From NCBI RefSeq assembly GCF_004027225.2, contig NC_044282.2, positions 56,810,397 to 56,874,396 on the forward strand: DNA of 64,000 bases, given 5' to 3'. Both the position numbers and the translations under genes were made by a program. The notes under the pieces were generated by a model. That model saw nothing but the letters and a program-made list of their open reading frames with translations, searched no databases and was not told the origin of the DNA. How positions within the stretch are numbered: the stretch's first letter is position 1; the number at the start of each line of letters is the position of its first letter. Source of the DNA: Strigops habroptila (lineage: Eukaryota; Chordata; Aves; Psittaciformes; Psittacidae). Below are positions 25,301-38,100 of the stretch, in pieces.

Positions 25301-27306
25301 CAGCTAGTTCACCAAGATTCAGCCTTCCTTGGCACACACACAGATCCTGAAGGATCTGAAGCCCATAAGTAGAGCACATAAAGGGAGGACTCATGAAACT
25401 CCAGAGAGTAACTTTTTAACTGACCCGAAATCCAGGCTACACCACCAAAAACCTTGTGTGTCAAGCAACCTCAGGACAGTTCACTACAGAATTAACAGGA
25501 GCACAGTTCTTTATGCTCAATTGATTTGAAGCAGCTTTGCAGAAAATGCTCATCGTTAATGCCATGTTTTATTTATAGGCTGAAGAGAAAGGTGAAAATC
25601 ACACGGGCTTCCAAATAGAAAATTCACTCTAGGTAAGATTTTCAGTCTTCCAAACTGTCAGTGTGTGCCAAAACTCATGCAGACATCAGAAAAGCTCTTG
25701 GGATGTGAAGCACCAGTGCCCTCAAAACCAGTCCTCTGCTGCTACCCTGCAAGCCTTGAGAGGACACCAGGGTAACTAGCTGCTTTGTAGACAGTAGGTC
25801 CCTAAGAGAGACGCTATGGTGTCCCTCCTCTAATTTCCACCTTTTTCACATCAACATGGAGCAGAGTGATAAACAGCAGCACTTAGTGAGAGTTAAAGAG
25901 CATGGTATAACACCCATAATATCCTTTGTAAAGGACAAATAACGGGTGAAAAAGAGGAAAAGAGAAAAATAGGTATAATTTATAGCATTAGTCAGAGCCT
26001 GTGGCACTAGGAGACAACAGGAGCATGGTTCTCCTCCAAAGCAGTAACCAAACTACTGGACTTTCAGGATTCCCACTGATACTTCTGATCTATAACATCA
26101 TTTTTTAAGGAAGATTTTTATATTTGCTATGGACTCAGACACCAGTAGATGTAAAGTATAAATTGAAGTCGTTCTAGGGCATGTAATTAATTTCTAGGAA
26201 AGAGTTTGCTTTACCTAGTTGCAGAAATCATGGCAAACAACTCATGAAAGGCAGCAGTGGAAGACAATTGAGTTTATTCCTCAGTTTATTGTAGGTGGTG
26301 TTGGTGATATGACGTTGTCACTGTTAGTAATAGACCACTGACTTCAAGTCCTCATCTTGGCCTCCATCTTAACTAGTCTTGACTTGCTTTGCTTGCTCGA
26401 GCAGCAAAATAGCCAGGTGACTAAACTCTTAACAGAAAAAAAATGGTCAAATGGTGATTTTTTTTAACCGCAGTCCTTGTTTGATAGCTTTAAACCTTGG
26501 ACTTGTTCATATTTAGTAAGGTTTAGTCATAAAATATAGGCAAAAGTCCAGCAAAGAACCACATGTGAGTGAAAATCCTAGCATAGTGTGGGATAATAGA
26601 TCGCTGGGAAAGAAGCTCACTAACAACAGTGTAACAATATCCCCAAGCAAACAGCAAAACTGAAGAGCATCAGAAGGAGAAATGATTGCCATCAACAGTG
26701 ATGCAGATAACCCGGAGCATTGACATCCTGCCATCATAGCGCTCCGTAAGCCCCCACAGGAAATCACAGACAACCACAAGGGTGGGAAAGTAACTTAGAG
26801 AAAGGGGAAAACGAGGACGATGTAGCTAGGATATTGCTGTTAATTATATTGGTAATATCACAACTTTTATTTTAATTAAACAATTTGGGTTATTGATGCA
26901 TGGGTGTCATTTTAATTGTCATTTAGTTGCAGCTTTTACCTTATTTTAATTAGACTATCAATCAATTCTTGTATGTGTTTATAAGGTCCGTAACAAGATT
27001 TTGACTGTACCAGGCCAGGCTTAAGATGTGGTACTGATACAAATGCTGCGAATTGTTTAATGAACTACTTCAGGCTTAGAGCAGATGTCAGACTTAAGGA
27101 TTCAAGATGTGGAACATTATTTCAGGAACCTTAGGGGTTCTCTTGGTCTTCTTGGTCTTCTCAAGCTTGGATGAATCCAGGTGGCATGAACCATCAGAAA
27201 CAGAGAAATAAAAGTCAATAGCGGTCATGCTTGCAAGAACACAAAACTGAATATTTGATTGAGAGAAGCTTTTTAGAAACAAAAGTACAGAAGAAATAAA
27301 AAGTAC

Positions 27307-27323
27307 GGGGGGGGGGGGGGGGG
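27307..27323. repeat. G17 homopolymer
   Basis: Seventeen consecutive G are flanked by AT-rich sequence. Such a run can form a G-quadruplex and is prone to length error in sequencing, so the exact count may not be real. Confidence 0.9.
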
Positions 27324-28285
27324 AATCCTTCAGCTTACCAGTTCATTCATGTACTTTTTTCTACTTTTAAATCAGGCTTTTAACAAATTATTGGTTTAAT
27401 TTAAAAATATATCAGAATGGCATTATTTTAATTACTGGTACACCACAGCACTGTAATGTGTCTGTCCAACAAACAACATGAAGCACAATGAAACTCCATG
27501 TTAACTGCATACCACTAGCAATAATCTCATTGCAACAGATAGAACATTGGTCCAAAGTAAACATGATCATGTGGCAAGTGCAGGTTGTCTTAAATATCCA
27601 GCGTATTTATTCACATGGTTATGAAAAAAAAGTGTAACCGGATGTTTAATGTCACACTGATCAACTGAGATAAAACTTAACTAACTCTGAGCTCAGCTTA
27701 TGCAATTCAGCTTGACTACACATAATCGCTTGAAAGAGGGGAATTTGAGTGCAAGACTTTAATCCATCAGGATGTGTCCACCCAAATTACTCCTATGGCA
27801 CTCGTACACTCTCATTAGGAATGAGATGCCAGGACTCATTAGAGGGCAAGGCTGTGCAAACCTCCAAGTTATACATCTTGACATGTGACAGAGTGAATAA
27901 ATACAATGATAGTGTAAAGCTTAGGGCACAGAACAGCTCAGTGGTCGTAGATGCCATGCTTTCTTGGGACCTCATCTTCTAGGTGCCAAAACATGTTAAC
28001 TGAGTCAACGACTATGCTGAAAAGCTCAGACTAGTACCATTTTGGATGATATTTTAAATATTAACACTGGGACAGGATTTGACAAGTGGAGCAATTGCGC
28101 ACACGCCCAGGTCTTCCCTGTTGGCATGACACTGGATGAGCTTTAGTACCAACCCACTGAAAAAATACCTTGCATAGCAAACAATGGTGATTCAAGTGCA
28201 TTCAGTCCACTGATATAAAAATGAAAGTTCTTGAGAAGTTAGAGATTTACGAGTTGGAAGAGCTGTAGAATTTTAAAACAATGTA

Positions 28286-28415
28286 CCTCTTCCTTATATC
28301 CAACCTAAACTTCCCCTGTTCAAGTTAAAACCTGTTACCCCTTGTCCTATAGCTACGATCCCTAATGAAGAGTCACTCTCTAGCATCTTTGTAGGCTCCC
28401 TTCAGATACTGGAAG
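28286..28415 (-). mobile_element. CR1 LINE internal fragment lacking both ends
   Basis: The minus-strand CR1 sequence CTTCAGATACTGGAAG through CCCTTGTCCTATAGCTACGA corresponds to the ORF2 C-terminal part, around FQYLKG to KFRLDIRKK in the intact copy at 11.7-12.2 kb. The diagnostic 3' octamer tail is missing. It lies about 60 bases left of the solo LTR. Confidence 0.88.
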
Positions 28416-28473
28416 AAGCTGGCACATGTGGCAAGAAGCTCAGAAGTGTATGCTATTCTTCCATTGTACAGCA

Positions 28474-29120
28474 TGGTGCATTGACCCCGGCTGGGTGCCA
28501 GGTGCCCACCAAAGCTGTTCTTTCATTCACCTCCTCAGCTGGACAGGGGAGAGAAAATGTAACAAAAGGCTCATGGGTCAAGTAGGGACAGGGAGTGACC
28601 ACTCACCAGTTGCCATCATGGGCAAACAGACTTGAGTTGGGGAAATTAGTTTAATTTATTACCAATCAAATCAGAGCAGGGTAATGAGGAATAAACTCAA
28701 ATCTTAAAACACTTTCCCCTCATCCCTCCCTTCTTACTGGGTTTAACTACGCTTGCAAAATCTCTACCTCCTTCCCTCAAGCAGCGCAGGGGGATGGGGA
28801 ATGGGGATTTTGGTCAGTTCATCACATGTTGTTTCCGCTGCTCCTTTCCTCAGGGGAGAATTCCTCACACTATTCCCTTGTTCCAGTGTGAGTTCCTGAC
28901 ATGGTCACCAGCCCTGCAGCAAAGCTGCTCCAGTGTAGGCTGCTTTCTCCATGGTGCTGCAGGTCCTGCCAGGAGCCTGCTCCAGTACAGGCTACCCACA
29001 GGGTCACAGCCTCCTTCAGGCAACCCCCTGCTCCAGTGCAAAGTCCTCCATGGGCTGCAGGTGGAGATCTGCTCCACTGTGGACCTCCACAGGCTGCAGG
29101 GGCAAAGCCTGCAGGATGGT
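28474..29120 (+). mobile_element. Solo LTR of an avian endogenous retrovirus
   Basis: About 650 bp match an avian LTR family that I recognise by its text. The left part is CCGGCTGGGTGCCAGGTGCC and CAGCTGGACAGGGGAGAGAA. The middle is GGGGAAATTAGTTTAATTTA and TCAGTTCATCACATGTTGT. The right part has repeated CTGCTCCAGTG and CCACAGGCTGCAGG modules. No internal gag, pol or env sequence and no second LTR were seen, so it is a solo LTR, apparently truncated at the right. The family name is not certain; ERVL-type is my best guess. Confidence 0.8.
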
Positions 29121-32100
29121 ATTAGAAGAACCAATGTTTGGTTAAGATGGTCAGAGACTTTCTAAGGGCAACAATATAGATTAACAGCTGATAGAAATGA
29201 GGGTGCTCTGACTTATGCAGAGCTACTGATCAGTTTGGCATTTCTGGAAAAGAAATTGAATCTCTTCCATGGAGAGCTCAAACTAGGCCTAAAGAATAAA
29301 ACCAAATTTTCCCCATAAAGAACTTTTATGTTTTTCTACCATTTTGTTGTGGACGTATTGTCTGGGTGTATTGTGGATAGCGTTTTTTGATCCATTTTAG
29401 AATAGCTCAGCTGATCCAACACCGATCAGTTCACAATTATATTAAGCACGAAAGAATTCTTCTACTGGTCTGTTTGCTTGTGCGTGTGCACACACAGGCA
29501 AACACTTCCCTCTTCTGAGGTCCTTCATGAATGTGTGACTTAGCATGACGTATAATGGGGCACAGAGCTACTAATTACTGTGCCTTGAAAGTTACACAGC
29601 CCAATATTCCACTGACGAATGATCATCAGCAACTGTTTGACCTCCTTTCCCAACAGCAACTGTCTGTTGCAAAGAAGGTGATAGTCAGGCATGTCTTGAA
29701 AAAAGTTTTTAACATAAAGAATATGAATCTTAGTTCCGATACTCACAGAATAAAACAGGATGAGGAAACAAGGTCCTTATTCTCAGCTCCCACGCTTTTT
29801 ACCAGTTTCCATCACAAAAATCCTTTCCCTGCCTTCTCTCCAACATACTCAGTGCCTCCCCAGCAAGGGGAACCTCCAAATTTCCAGTTTGGAGCAGCAA
29901 CTTTCTGTGACAGCAAATCGCTTCCCTCTGCATCTTTAGCTGGAGATATGCACTTGTTTGTACCTGCCATTATTTCAGATACAAACTTCCCTGCTATTTG
30001 TGTGGTTTTTTTAAACTAATCTAACTTAGACCAGTGGTTTTAGCAACTGATTTTGATAAGATTCCACCAAACACATTTCATTCATTTAAATTTCATCTTC
30101 TATGATATAATGATCTCCAGCAACCCCTTTAATGCTTCACAGTGGGGACATCCTTTCTTTTCACCTCCTTGTGCAATTCCCTCCTGCAGCCTGCTGGTGA
30201 GCCTTGCTTATCACTTGCCTTTTTTTTTTCTTTCTTCCCACTCCCTTCCCAAGCACAGCTGCTTCCCTGTGCATGTCACACCTTTTGATCCTTGGACCAC
30301 AGCTTCCTCATCTCCCCAGTCCCACAAGTGTCAGGCTGAAGTCTATTTACTATGCTCTATTTACTTCCAGAGAAAGAAAAACAAGTAGCCATGAGGTGTT
30401 TTGGAGAATGGTGTTCCTGTTCTGGATTGTGTCCATCATGCATTGCCAACATGGATTGTAGCAGCTGTGTAAGAGCAAGTGTGGTAGCAGGAAAGTTTCC
30501 ACACACAGCAGTGGTAAGGAGACTCTACCATCAAATCAACACTTCCATACTACCAGAAAACCACCCCTAAAGAGCGTTACCTTCAATGCAACAGGAGGTG
30601 GCAGCAAAGAAAAATTATAAATTTCTCAAGTAACCTAGAAGGTAATGAAACAACAGAATTAGTGCTTGGAGATGTGAAATATCAGCCTGTTGAGCTATTG
30701 CCATTGATTCATTTCTGGTGGATTAACTAAAAATGAAAAGTGTACTTAAAAAAAAAATAAAAATTATCCCAGCAGAAGAATTTGCTTGGACAAATTCATT
30801 ATTTTTTGTGGAATATAGTACAAAGGAAATGTTCTATTTTCTCAATTTGAATGTGCTTGTGATAGATGCAGATTTAACATCAAATCTTTCACAGTATCTT
30901 CACAGACTTCAAATACATATGTACAAGTCATACTTTATATTTTAAGCAGATATCCAAAACCTTAACCACTGTTGATTTTCATACACCAGTACTTAGGCAT
31001 GTTTCATCACTTGAAACAAAATATAAACAGAAAAACAGGGAAGCCTTCCCAGCTGGGAGGAGACACCAAGGAGATACCCTGAGGATCAGGCAGTTATACA
31101 GAGAACTGGAATTAACAGTTACTAAACTGAAGACCACAGGAAAGGAGAAAAGGGCAAGGGACAAACCAATAACACTTGCAAATAATTGAGTGCAAAAGGC
31201 AACAAAATTAGAGTTTGACATAACTAATTTTTCACACTTTTCAATTTATGAGACCTAAATGCAGCTCTCTCTGCATCTCTGTAACACGCTTTTGAAAGAC
31301 AAGCATAAAACTTCATTTAATGGGGCTATTAGTATCTTCTTATGTTTCTTTGTATGCTGACAAATTTTGTGACTTTCTTGGAGACCATTAAATGTAAATC
31401 CAAGGAACCATATGTTTATGAGTAAGGATGGATATTGGAGGTTTCTCTGTGTACATGGTCCAGCACAAACAGCAGGCTAGAAACACCTTCCTCAAAAATA
31501 AACCCACTTTTTCCTCTTACTGTTTTACACCTTTGCAAAATGTGTGACATGCAATAACAATAGTTGCTCACTGAAGTGATCCCACTTCGATGACATCTCT
31601 GTCATGGTGGCTGTCCCCAGGGTGCCAGGACTTTCTGACCGGTTCTGCAGCTACAAAAGTGGTGCCATTTTGTGATGTTGAAACTCTACTATCACTGATA
31701 ACTCTCTGTTACAGCATTTATTTCCCCGGTGTATTACAGGAACCAATATAATTTCAACCTTCATTTTGCTACCCAAATAAGTGAAGTACCTTCAGTTTCT
31801 TCGTGAAGAGGGATACTCCATTTCTCAGAACACAGTCACTCTCAGGATTGTGTTGGTTTATCCATTTATTCAATGTGAAACACTACACCCTAGATGAGTT
31901 TTCATATATATCACATACCTGGGGGATTCATTCTCCCTGTGTTTTTGAAAGACTCCTGTGATACAATTTAGGAGATGATTCAGTTTTCTGACTGCTCTGG
32001 AATGAGGGTCTATGTTGGGCCCATGAGGGAATAATCTTTGACATTATGATAAGCTGAGCTCTGGAAATAACATAAGAGCAGCTCCTGCTTCTACTTCCTA

Positions 32101-35100
32101 AGGGCATATCTTGTACTTGGTACATATCTGCCTCACCCTATTTCTGCTTATTTCAGACTTCAAGGTGACTTTTCATTGGCCAAGTTGTTACCAGGAAATT
32201 ATTCTCTGCTGTTGAACGTTTGGCCACATGTTTGTCCAAGACACACTAGCACCCTACCAACAACCATAGGCCAGGAACCTTCTGCAAAAGGTAACTTGGA
32301 TGTGGTCGCATCATTCTGGAGCACAAAGGACTTCACAGTATTGAAACGCCAGCTGGCATCAGGGCCAAAGAGCCAGCTGTGATACTTCCAGTGTTCCTAG
32401 TGTCAATGCACCCAGCGCATGCTCTTTTAATCTTCTCCTGATTAAGCACGACCACTGAGAATGGGTACGGGCCTGGCTTATTGCTGATGGTTTAAATCAG
32501 TGAAAAGCAGTATATTTGCCTTTGGACTAGAAGAAGATAAGTGGTGATTTTTATTTGCATTGAGAAGCTTCTGAAAAATGACTATTCGTCATATCTAGCT
32601 ACAAACTATAACAGTGAAATCACAGGACTGTCACAGAATTCCAAAAACAGCACATGCATGACATTTGAAAGAATACAGCTTGCACAATGGAGACCATATA
32701 GCATTAGTAAAAATGAGCACTTTGTCCCTTTAAATACAAAAGCAACTAGGAGATCTATTTTCTTTTTTCCTTTTTCCTTCTTTTTTAATTCTTTAAGATA
32801 GCAATTAAAATAATGTTCTCACATAATCATGAGTGGCATTTTTGTGTCACCCCAAAGCAATATCAGACAAGATGCAATAGGTGGTAAAACGAACCAGTTT
32901 CCACAAAAAAAAAAATCTCATTCTTTGACTAGTCATCATGCTACCGGTGCATTTCTATTAGGAGTTACTCCACTTCTTGCTACGAGAAGCAGCCCCAAGA
33001 ACTTTTAGTCTGAAAAAAAAAGCAGTCTAAGTGTTTTGAATAAACACAAAGTGGATATTGTGGATTTTTTTACCATAAACTTAATAGGAAATGAATATCC
33101 ATCTGCTCTTATAGAAGATGGGTCCTAATAACAACAAAAAAACCCATTGCCTAATTCTTAAACCAGCCATTGTATTAATAATACCCTTTCTCCACAAAGG
33201 ATTACTTTTTAATGACTAATTCTTACTAATACTCTGCACATATTGCAAAGATAGTGCTGTTATTGTCCTCAGACTGTGAGCTATCATTAAATCCAAAATG
33301 CTTTTATATAAATCAAACTATGGCTTGTGGTGGGGATTTAATTACTTCAACGTGCATAGAAGCAAAGAACCTCCTTCCCAATGTTATATCTAAGATATTG
33401 AGCATATGTTAAGTACAAGAATGTTCAATGTGCTTTTAAATAATTTTACTATAATACATACATTTTTAACAAGATGATTGAAGTTCTGACTCCAAAGTAG
33501 ATTAATTGGGAGATGATAAAATGAACAGATTAAGAATTACATGGTAAATAAAATCAAAGGAGGCATTAGAAATATTTAAGATACTCAGATTATATTCACT
33601 AAGGGACATAGACCAAAGAAGAGACAGAGCACTGAGTGACCGCAGCATGGAAAGGTGAAGATGTAACCAGAACTCACAGCCATGGTATGCAGCTAAGCCT
33701 GGTTTAAGTCTTGTAAAAGTCAATGAGAACAGATCCTTAGTTTTTTTTCTAAACCCTTCTTTTGTGATGTTTTAACTGGAGTATAAACCATACTAATAAA
33801 GGGATGAAGAAAACTCCTGCATAAGTAGAAGAGCCCTCTTCACTCAGTGGATTATTTTTACAATCTTCACACTATGAGATCCTAATGTCCCACATAGCAA
33901 CAGAGTAAAGTTCCAGTAAAAATGTGTAAACTGAAGTGTTATCCTCTAAAATATTTTCTTCCTAAAGGAATAAAAGATTGAAAAAACATGCAAACCCATA
34001 ATGATGGGTAAGCCTTCATCTTAACCATTCCAAGGGTTCAGAAGAGTTCTATTTATTTATTTTAAATCCCTTGCTGTTCACAGTCTCTCTTTCTAAATGG
34101 TGGCACATGAATGTTACAATCTCTACTAGGATACTGGGAGCTTCCAGTTAGAGAGCTGGACCTTACAATACGAACTCGATCTTGAAAATCAAGTCTATCC
34201 AAAAATCAGAAAATGCTTTAACAAACAACAACTTTGTAATTGCAAACACATCATTTCAACATTCTGTTCTCTGGAAGACACAGAAGGAAAAAAAATAATT
34301 ACTGGAATGCTAGCTGCAATTTTCACAACTTTGAGAGCAGTCTCTTGAGGAATTCCTATTGAAGCAAAGAGATTTTTAAAAAAGACTAAGGCATATGGTG
34401 ACAGGGAATCATACACTAACCAGCCACTGCTGAACTTGCTTAGACTATTTCAAGAGCATCAGTATAAATTACATATACCCTGCACATCTGCATACAAATA
34501 TGCTGGTAGGAGCTGCTGTGGTGCATATTTCCAAGGTCACAGAGCTCTTCTCTAAGAAAAAGTGTTTTGCCATTCATGTTTGGAGAGAAAGACACCATGA
34601 GTAAATTCCCTCATTGTTTCATAGTGGGATCCATTTCCCTTACATGTAAGACATCCAGCCGACGGTAGTCCCTAAGTTCCACAGATAGGGGTGATGCATG
34701 GATACCTCCAGGCTGCAATTCAATTCCAACTTGGCATGGAAGTACACAGAGATATCCCATGGAGAGGGCTTCTCCCAAGAATATTAAAGTTCATAAATAA
34801 GGTACTATTACAGAGGAGACCTTCAGGCAATCTTGCAAGGAATTCACCCATTCAAAATATAGGAATATGTTGCTTTTGTCACACAAATGCATTTCCTGCT
34901 TCACAAACTCATTATCTAGGAGGTAGGCACTCATACAACAATAAATATACATAGGTTCTTCACTAAAGTATTCTTCTTCATGCTTTGATGAGGTCCCTAG
35001 TCCTTCTATGCCATGAAAAGAAAATGGATTTACTTTTGCATTGCCACAAATGCAATTCAGCCATTAAACCATCCCTACCAGGGCAGTCTATTTAACTCAC

Positions 35101-38100
35101 CACCTGGCACTTGCATATACCAACACTGAACGCTGTAGCCTCTAATGCATCACTGGAATAATATCCATCTGCCTTCACATGTGCAATGGAGAAGGCATTA
35201 TAATTTTATTTCATCCATTATTGCATTATGGTCCTCTAAACTACCACTAAAATGAAGGTCTATTTAAGCTTGGATAAGTCTTCTGGCTAAAGTCTATAGC
35301 ATGCCAACTACATGAGGTTGAGATGTGTAATATTATTTGTTTCTAAATCACTTATTATGACATTATGAGGCTTGTTTCTTGCTTCAGATTGTAAACCTAA
35401 AGAGACTCCTCCTAAACTCTTTGTAGCAGAAAGATGTAGGTACGTTTTTCTTTCTTGTTCTCACACAACCGTACTACTCAAAGGCTCCCAGACATTGCAC
35501 AGAAATATTTTCTCCTTACACCCCAAAATAATTTAAAAATCATTTAAGTAATAATTTTCTATATCTATGATACCATCCATGTCATTAAAGGGTGCTTCCT
35601 TCCCATTCAATCTCCTTGAGATTTCCGGAGTCCTGAAATAGAGCTAAATTTCCAACATTACTGTTCCCAAGTCATCACAGAGAATACTAAAGACACACTT
35701 GTTTATATCATTGTGATTGACTTTTCAGTTTTGCTAAACATAATTAAGGTTTGTTTAATTAACAATTTGACAGCAATATTAGTGCATGCAAAATTCATGC
35801 TGAAATTCGAGACAATCAGTACATATGGATGATTTTTCTGTGAAAAGTTCACAGTCAGAAATTGCCTCAAGATTGTTAATTTAATCAAGTCACACTGACA
35901 TTTTCCCCTAGAAAGAAACCAGATAATAATAGGAAAAGTCACATCACCTTGTCTTTCTAATGAAAACAAATAAACCATTTCTAATGTATCTTAGTACAAG
36001 TGACATGACAATACCAACAGCATAAAATATTTAGCTGATACAGCCACTTTGCATGTGCAAAAGTAAAACATGCATTAACTTGCTATGACAAAAAGATGTT
36101 TCCATTATTCTCCCTAAATAATTTCTTTAAACATTTTTCCCTAGTACATGATTACATCTTACACCACAAGAGACAGACCTGATATCAGAGGATTTCATAA
36201 AATACCAAATAATATAGAAAATCTAGGAAAATAATTTAGACAAGGTGGTGTCCTGAGAACATATTTAGTGCCAGAGGCGAATCTGCAAAGTCATATCTTG
36301 ATACTAAGAAAAACAAGAAGAATGTGTGAAGCGTGGAGAGAAGGAAGGATGTAGATTAATTAGAAAGTGTGTGTTGGGCACTTTTTTAGATTAGAACATA
36401 CTTTGACTAAATTTGAGTTAAACCTTCAGTCACACAGGTACCAAATTGGCATCAGTTATTCCATGTGAGAAGGGACTGGAACAAATACAGGTGTCAACAA
36501 AAAAATGGTGCAAGAGAGGAGTAGCCAGCCTTCTAAAACATCTGCCTATAACTGCCCATAATGCAGGAAGCAGAACTGGAGATGACATTTGTTATTTGTG
36601 TTACATCTGCAATCTGTGGTAAAACTGTGTTGCTAAATTCACCAAATTGTCTCTGGGCATTTATCAAGAGCAGCCCAGTTGACACCAGTGAGAAGCTCAG
36701 CAGAACATAGTTATGCAACTTGAGTTCTGGTAGCAAGTAAATCAGAAAATGAATGATTTCATAGGGAGACTGCAGACGTTCATAAAGTGTTCACAAATTG
36801 AAGAGATACCTGTTTTTCCACAGAAGATTGGTGAAATTCAGAATAAAGTTCCAGTTTCATTCAAACTCTTTGTTCTGCCATTTTTAAAATTTTCATCATC
36901 AGTGAGGATACAGAAAGAAGACTCATGGCTCATACTAGACAACATCCACATTAAAAATTAACACGTCTGTATGTACTGACCATATAACTTCTTGTGTAGA
37001 TGATCCAGGACTTCCTCCTTCTCCCTGTCATCAGGCCCATACTGTGGTACCAGCAGATATGCACAGTGCACACAACTGCCCTTGGGAGTAAAATGCAGTT
37101 ATGCCCTGGAGCATTACCAGACTCATCCTGCAGTAGGACAACATAGACACGTATTTTTTCCAGCGCAATTGCATTTTGCTCGTATAATCTGCACAGTCAG
37201 TCATATAGCTGAGGAAAGGTCAGAAGGACCCCTACCAAAAGCAGAGAACTCTGCTTTAAATGCCTCCATTTGCAAATTTCTCCATTGCCTCCAAATTTCC
37301 CTGTGGGAAAAGGCAATAATCTATATGTGAGAATCCCAGGGAGAGGATGGCAAGGTGAAGCCATCAGCCAAGGTACCCAGCCTTCAACCTGTTTTCCTGA
37401 GCTAGATGCGGCTTGGGCTCTTCGTCTCACCACCCTTGCTTTAAACAGGTCAATATTTACAGAAAATACAAAGCCAGTTGCAAATGTTGGAAGTTTCTGA
37501 AAGCTGAATCTACAACGTGTCTTGTACCAGCAGTATCATGCTATATATGAAATTAAAAATTATCATCTGTACTGATATTTATGTAAGGTTCATCAAGTCA
37601 AAATGTCAAGTCTGTAAACCCTGCAAACTCCCCAGCTCATCTGGGCTTTGGTGCCTTTTTGTACAGTGCAAGTTTTTTGAATAACGTTGCGAAATATATA
37701 CACTGTTTAAGGTAAGTGGCTTAAAGTTATCAGGTTGCACCTTTTGGCTCACTAAGGGAAGTTTTTTCTGTCTGATGGTAAAGACAAGAAGAGCTGCTGT
37801 AGATGCCACTAAATCATCTCTTCAAATCCTGAGCAAGGAGATGGTACTTGTTAGTGCTATTCCTAGTATATTCAGATAGCGTAGGACATGGTTAGCAGTG
37901 AGCATGCATTGTTACCCTGCATTCAGACAGACAAGAAGATGACAATAAGCTATTGAAAATGGGCTATATTTAATAATCTCATACATGCTTTCCACTACAC
38001 TATTCCTGTGAAGAGCTGGACTTGGTGAGATGGAGAATTGTCTTACTGGGGAGAATACACAGTCCCTATATTTTTCTTACATACTTCTGTGATTATATGG

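Noticed and set aside
26513-26779. Hydrophobic 88-codon minus-strand frame resembling a membrane protein
   Set aside because: No family motif was found, there is no splice context, and it ends in ordinary AT-rich sequence.
28794-29165. Several overlapping open frames on both strands around 28.8-29.2 kb
   Set aside because: They fall in the GC-rich repeated modules of the solo LTR and are not genes.
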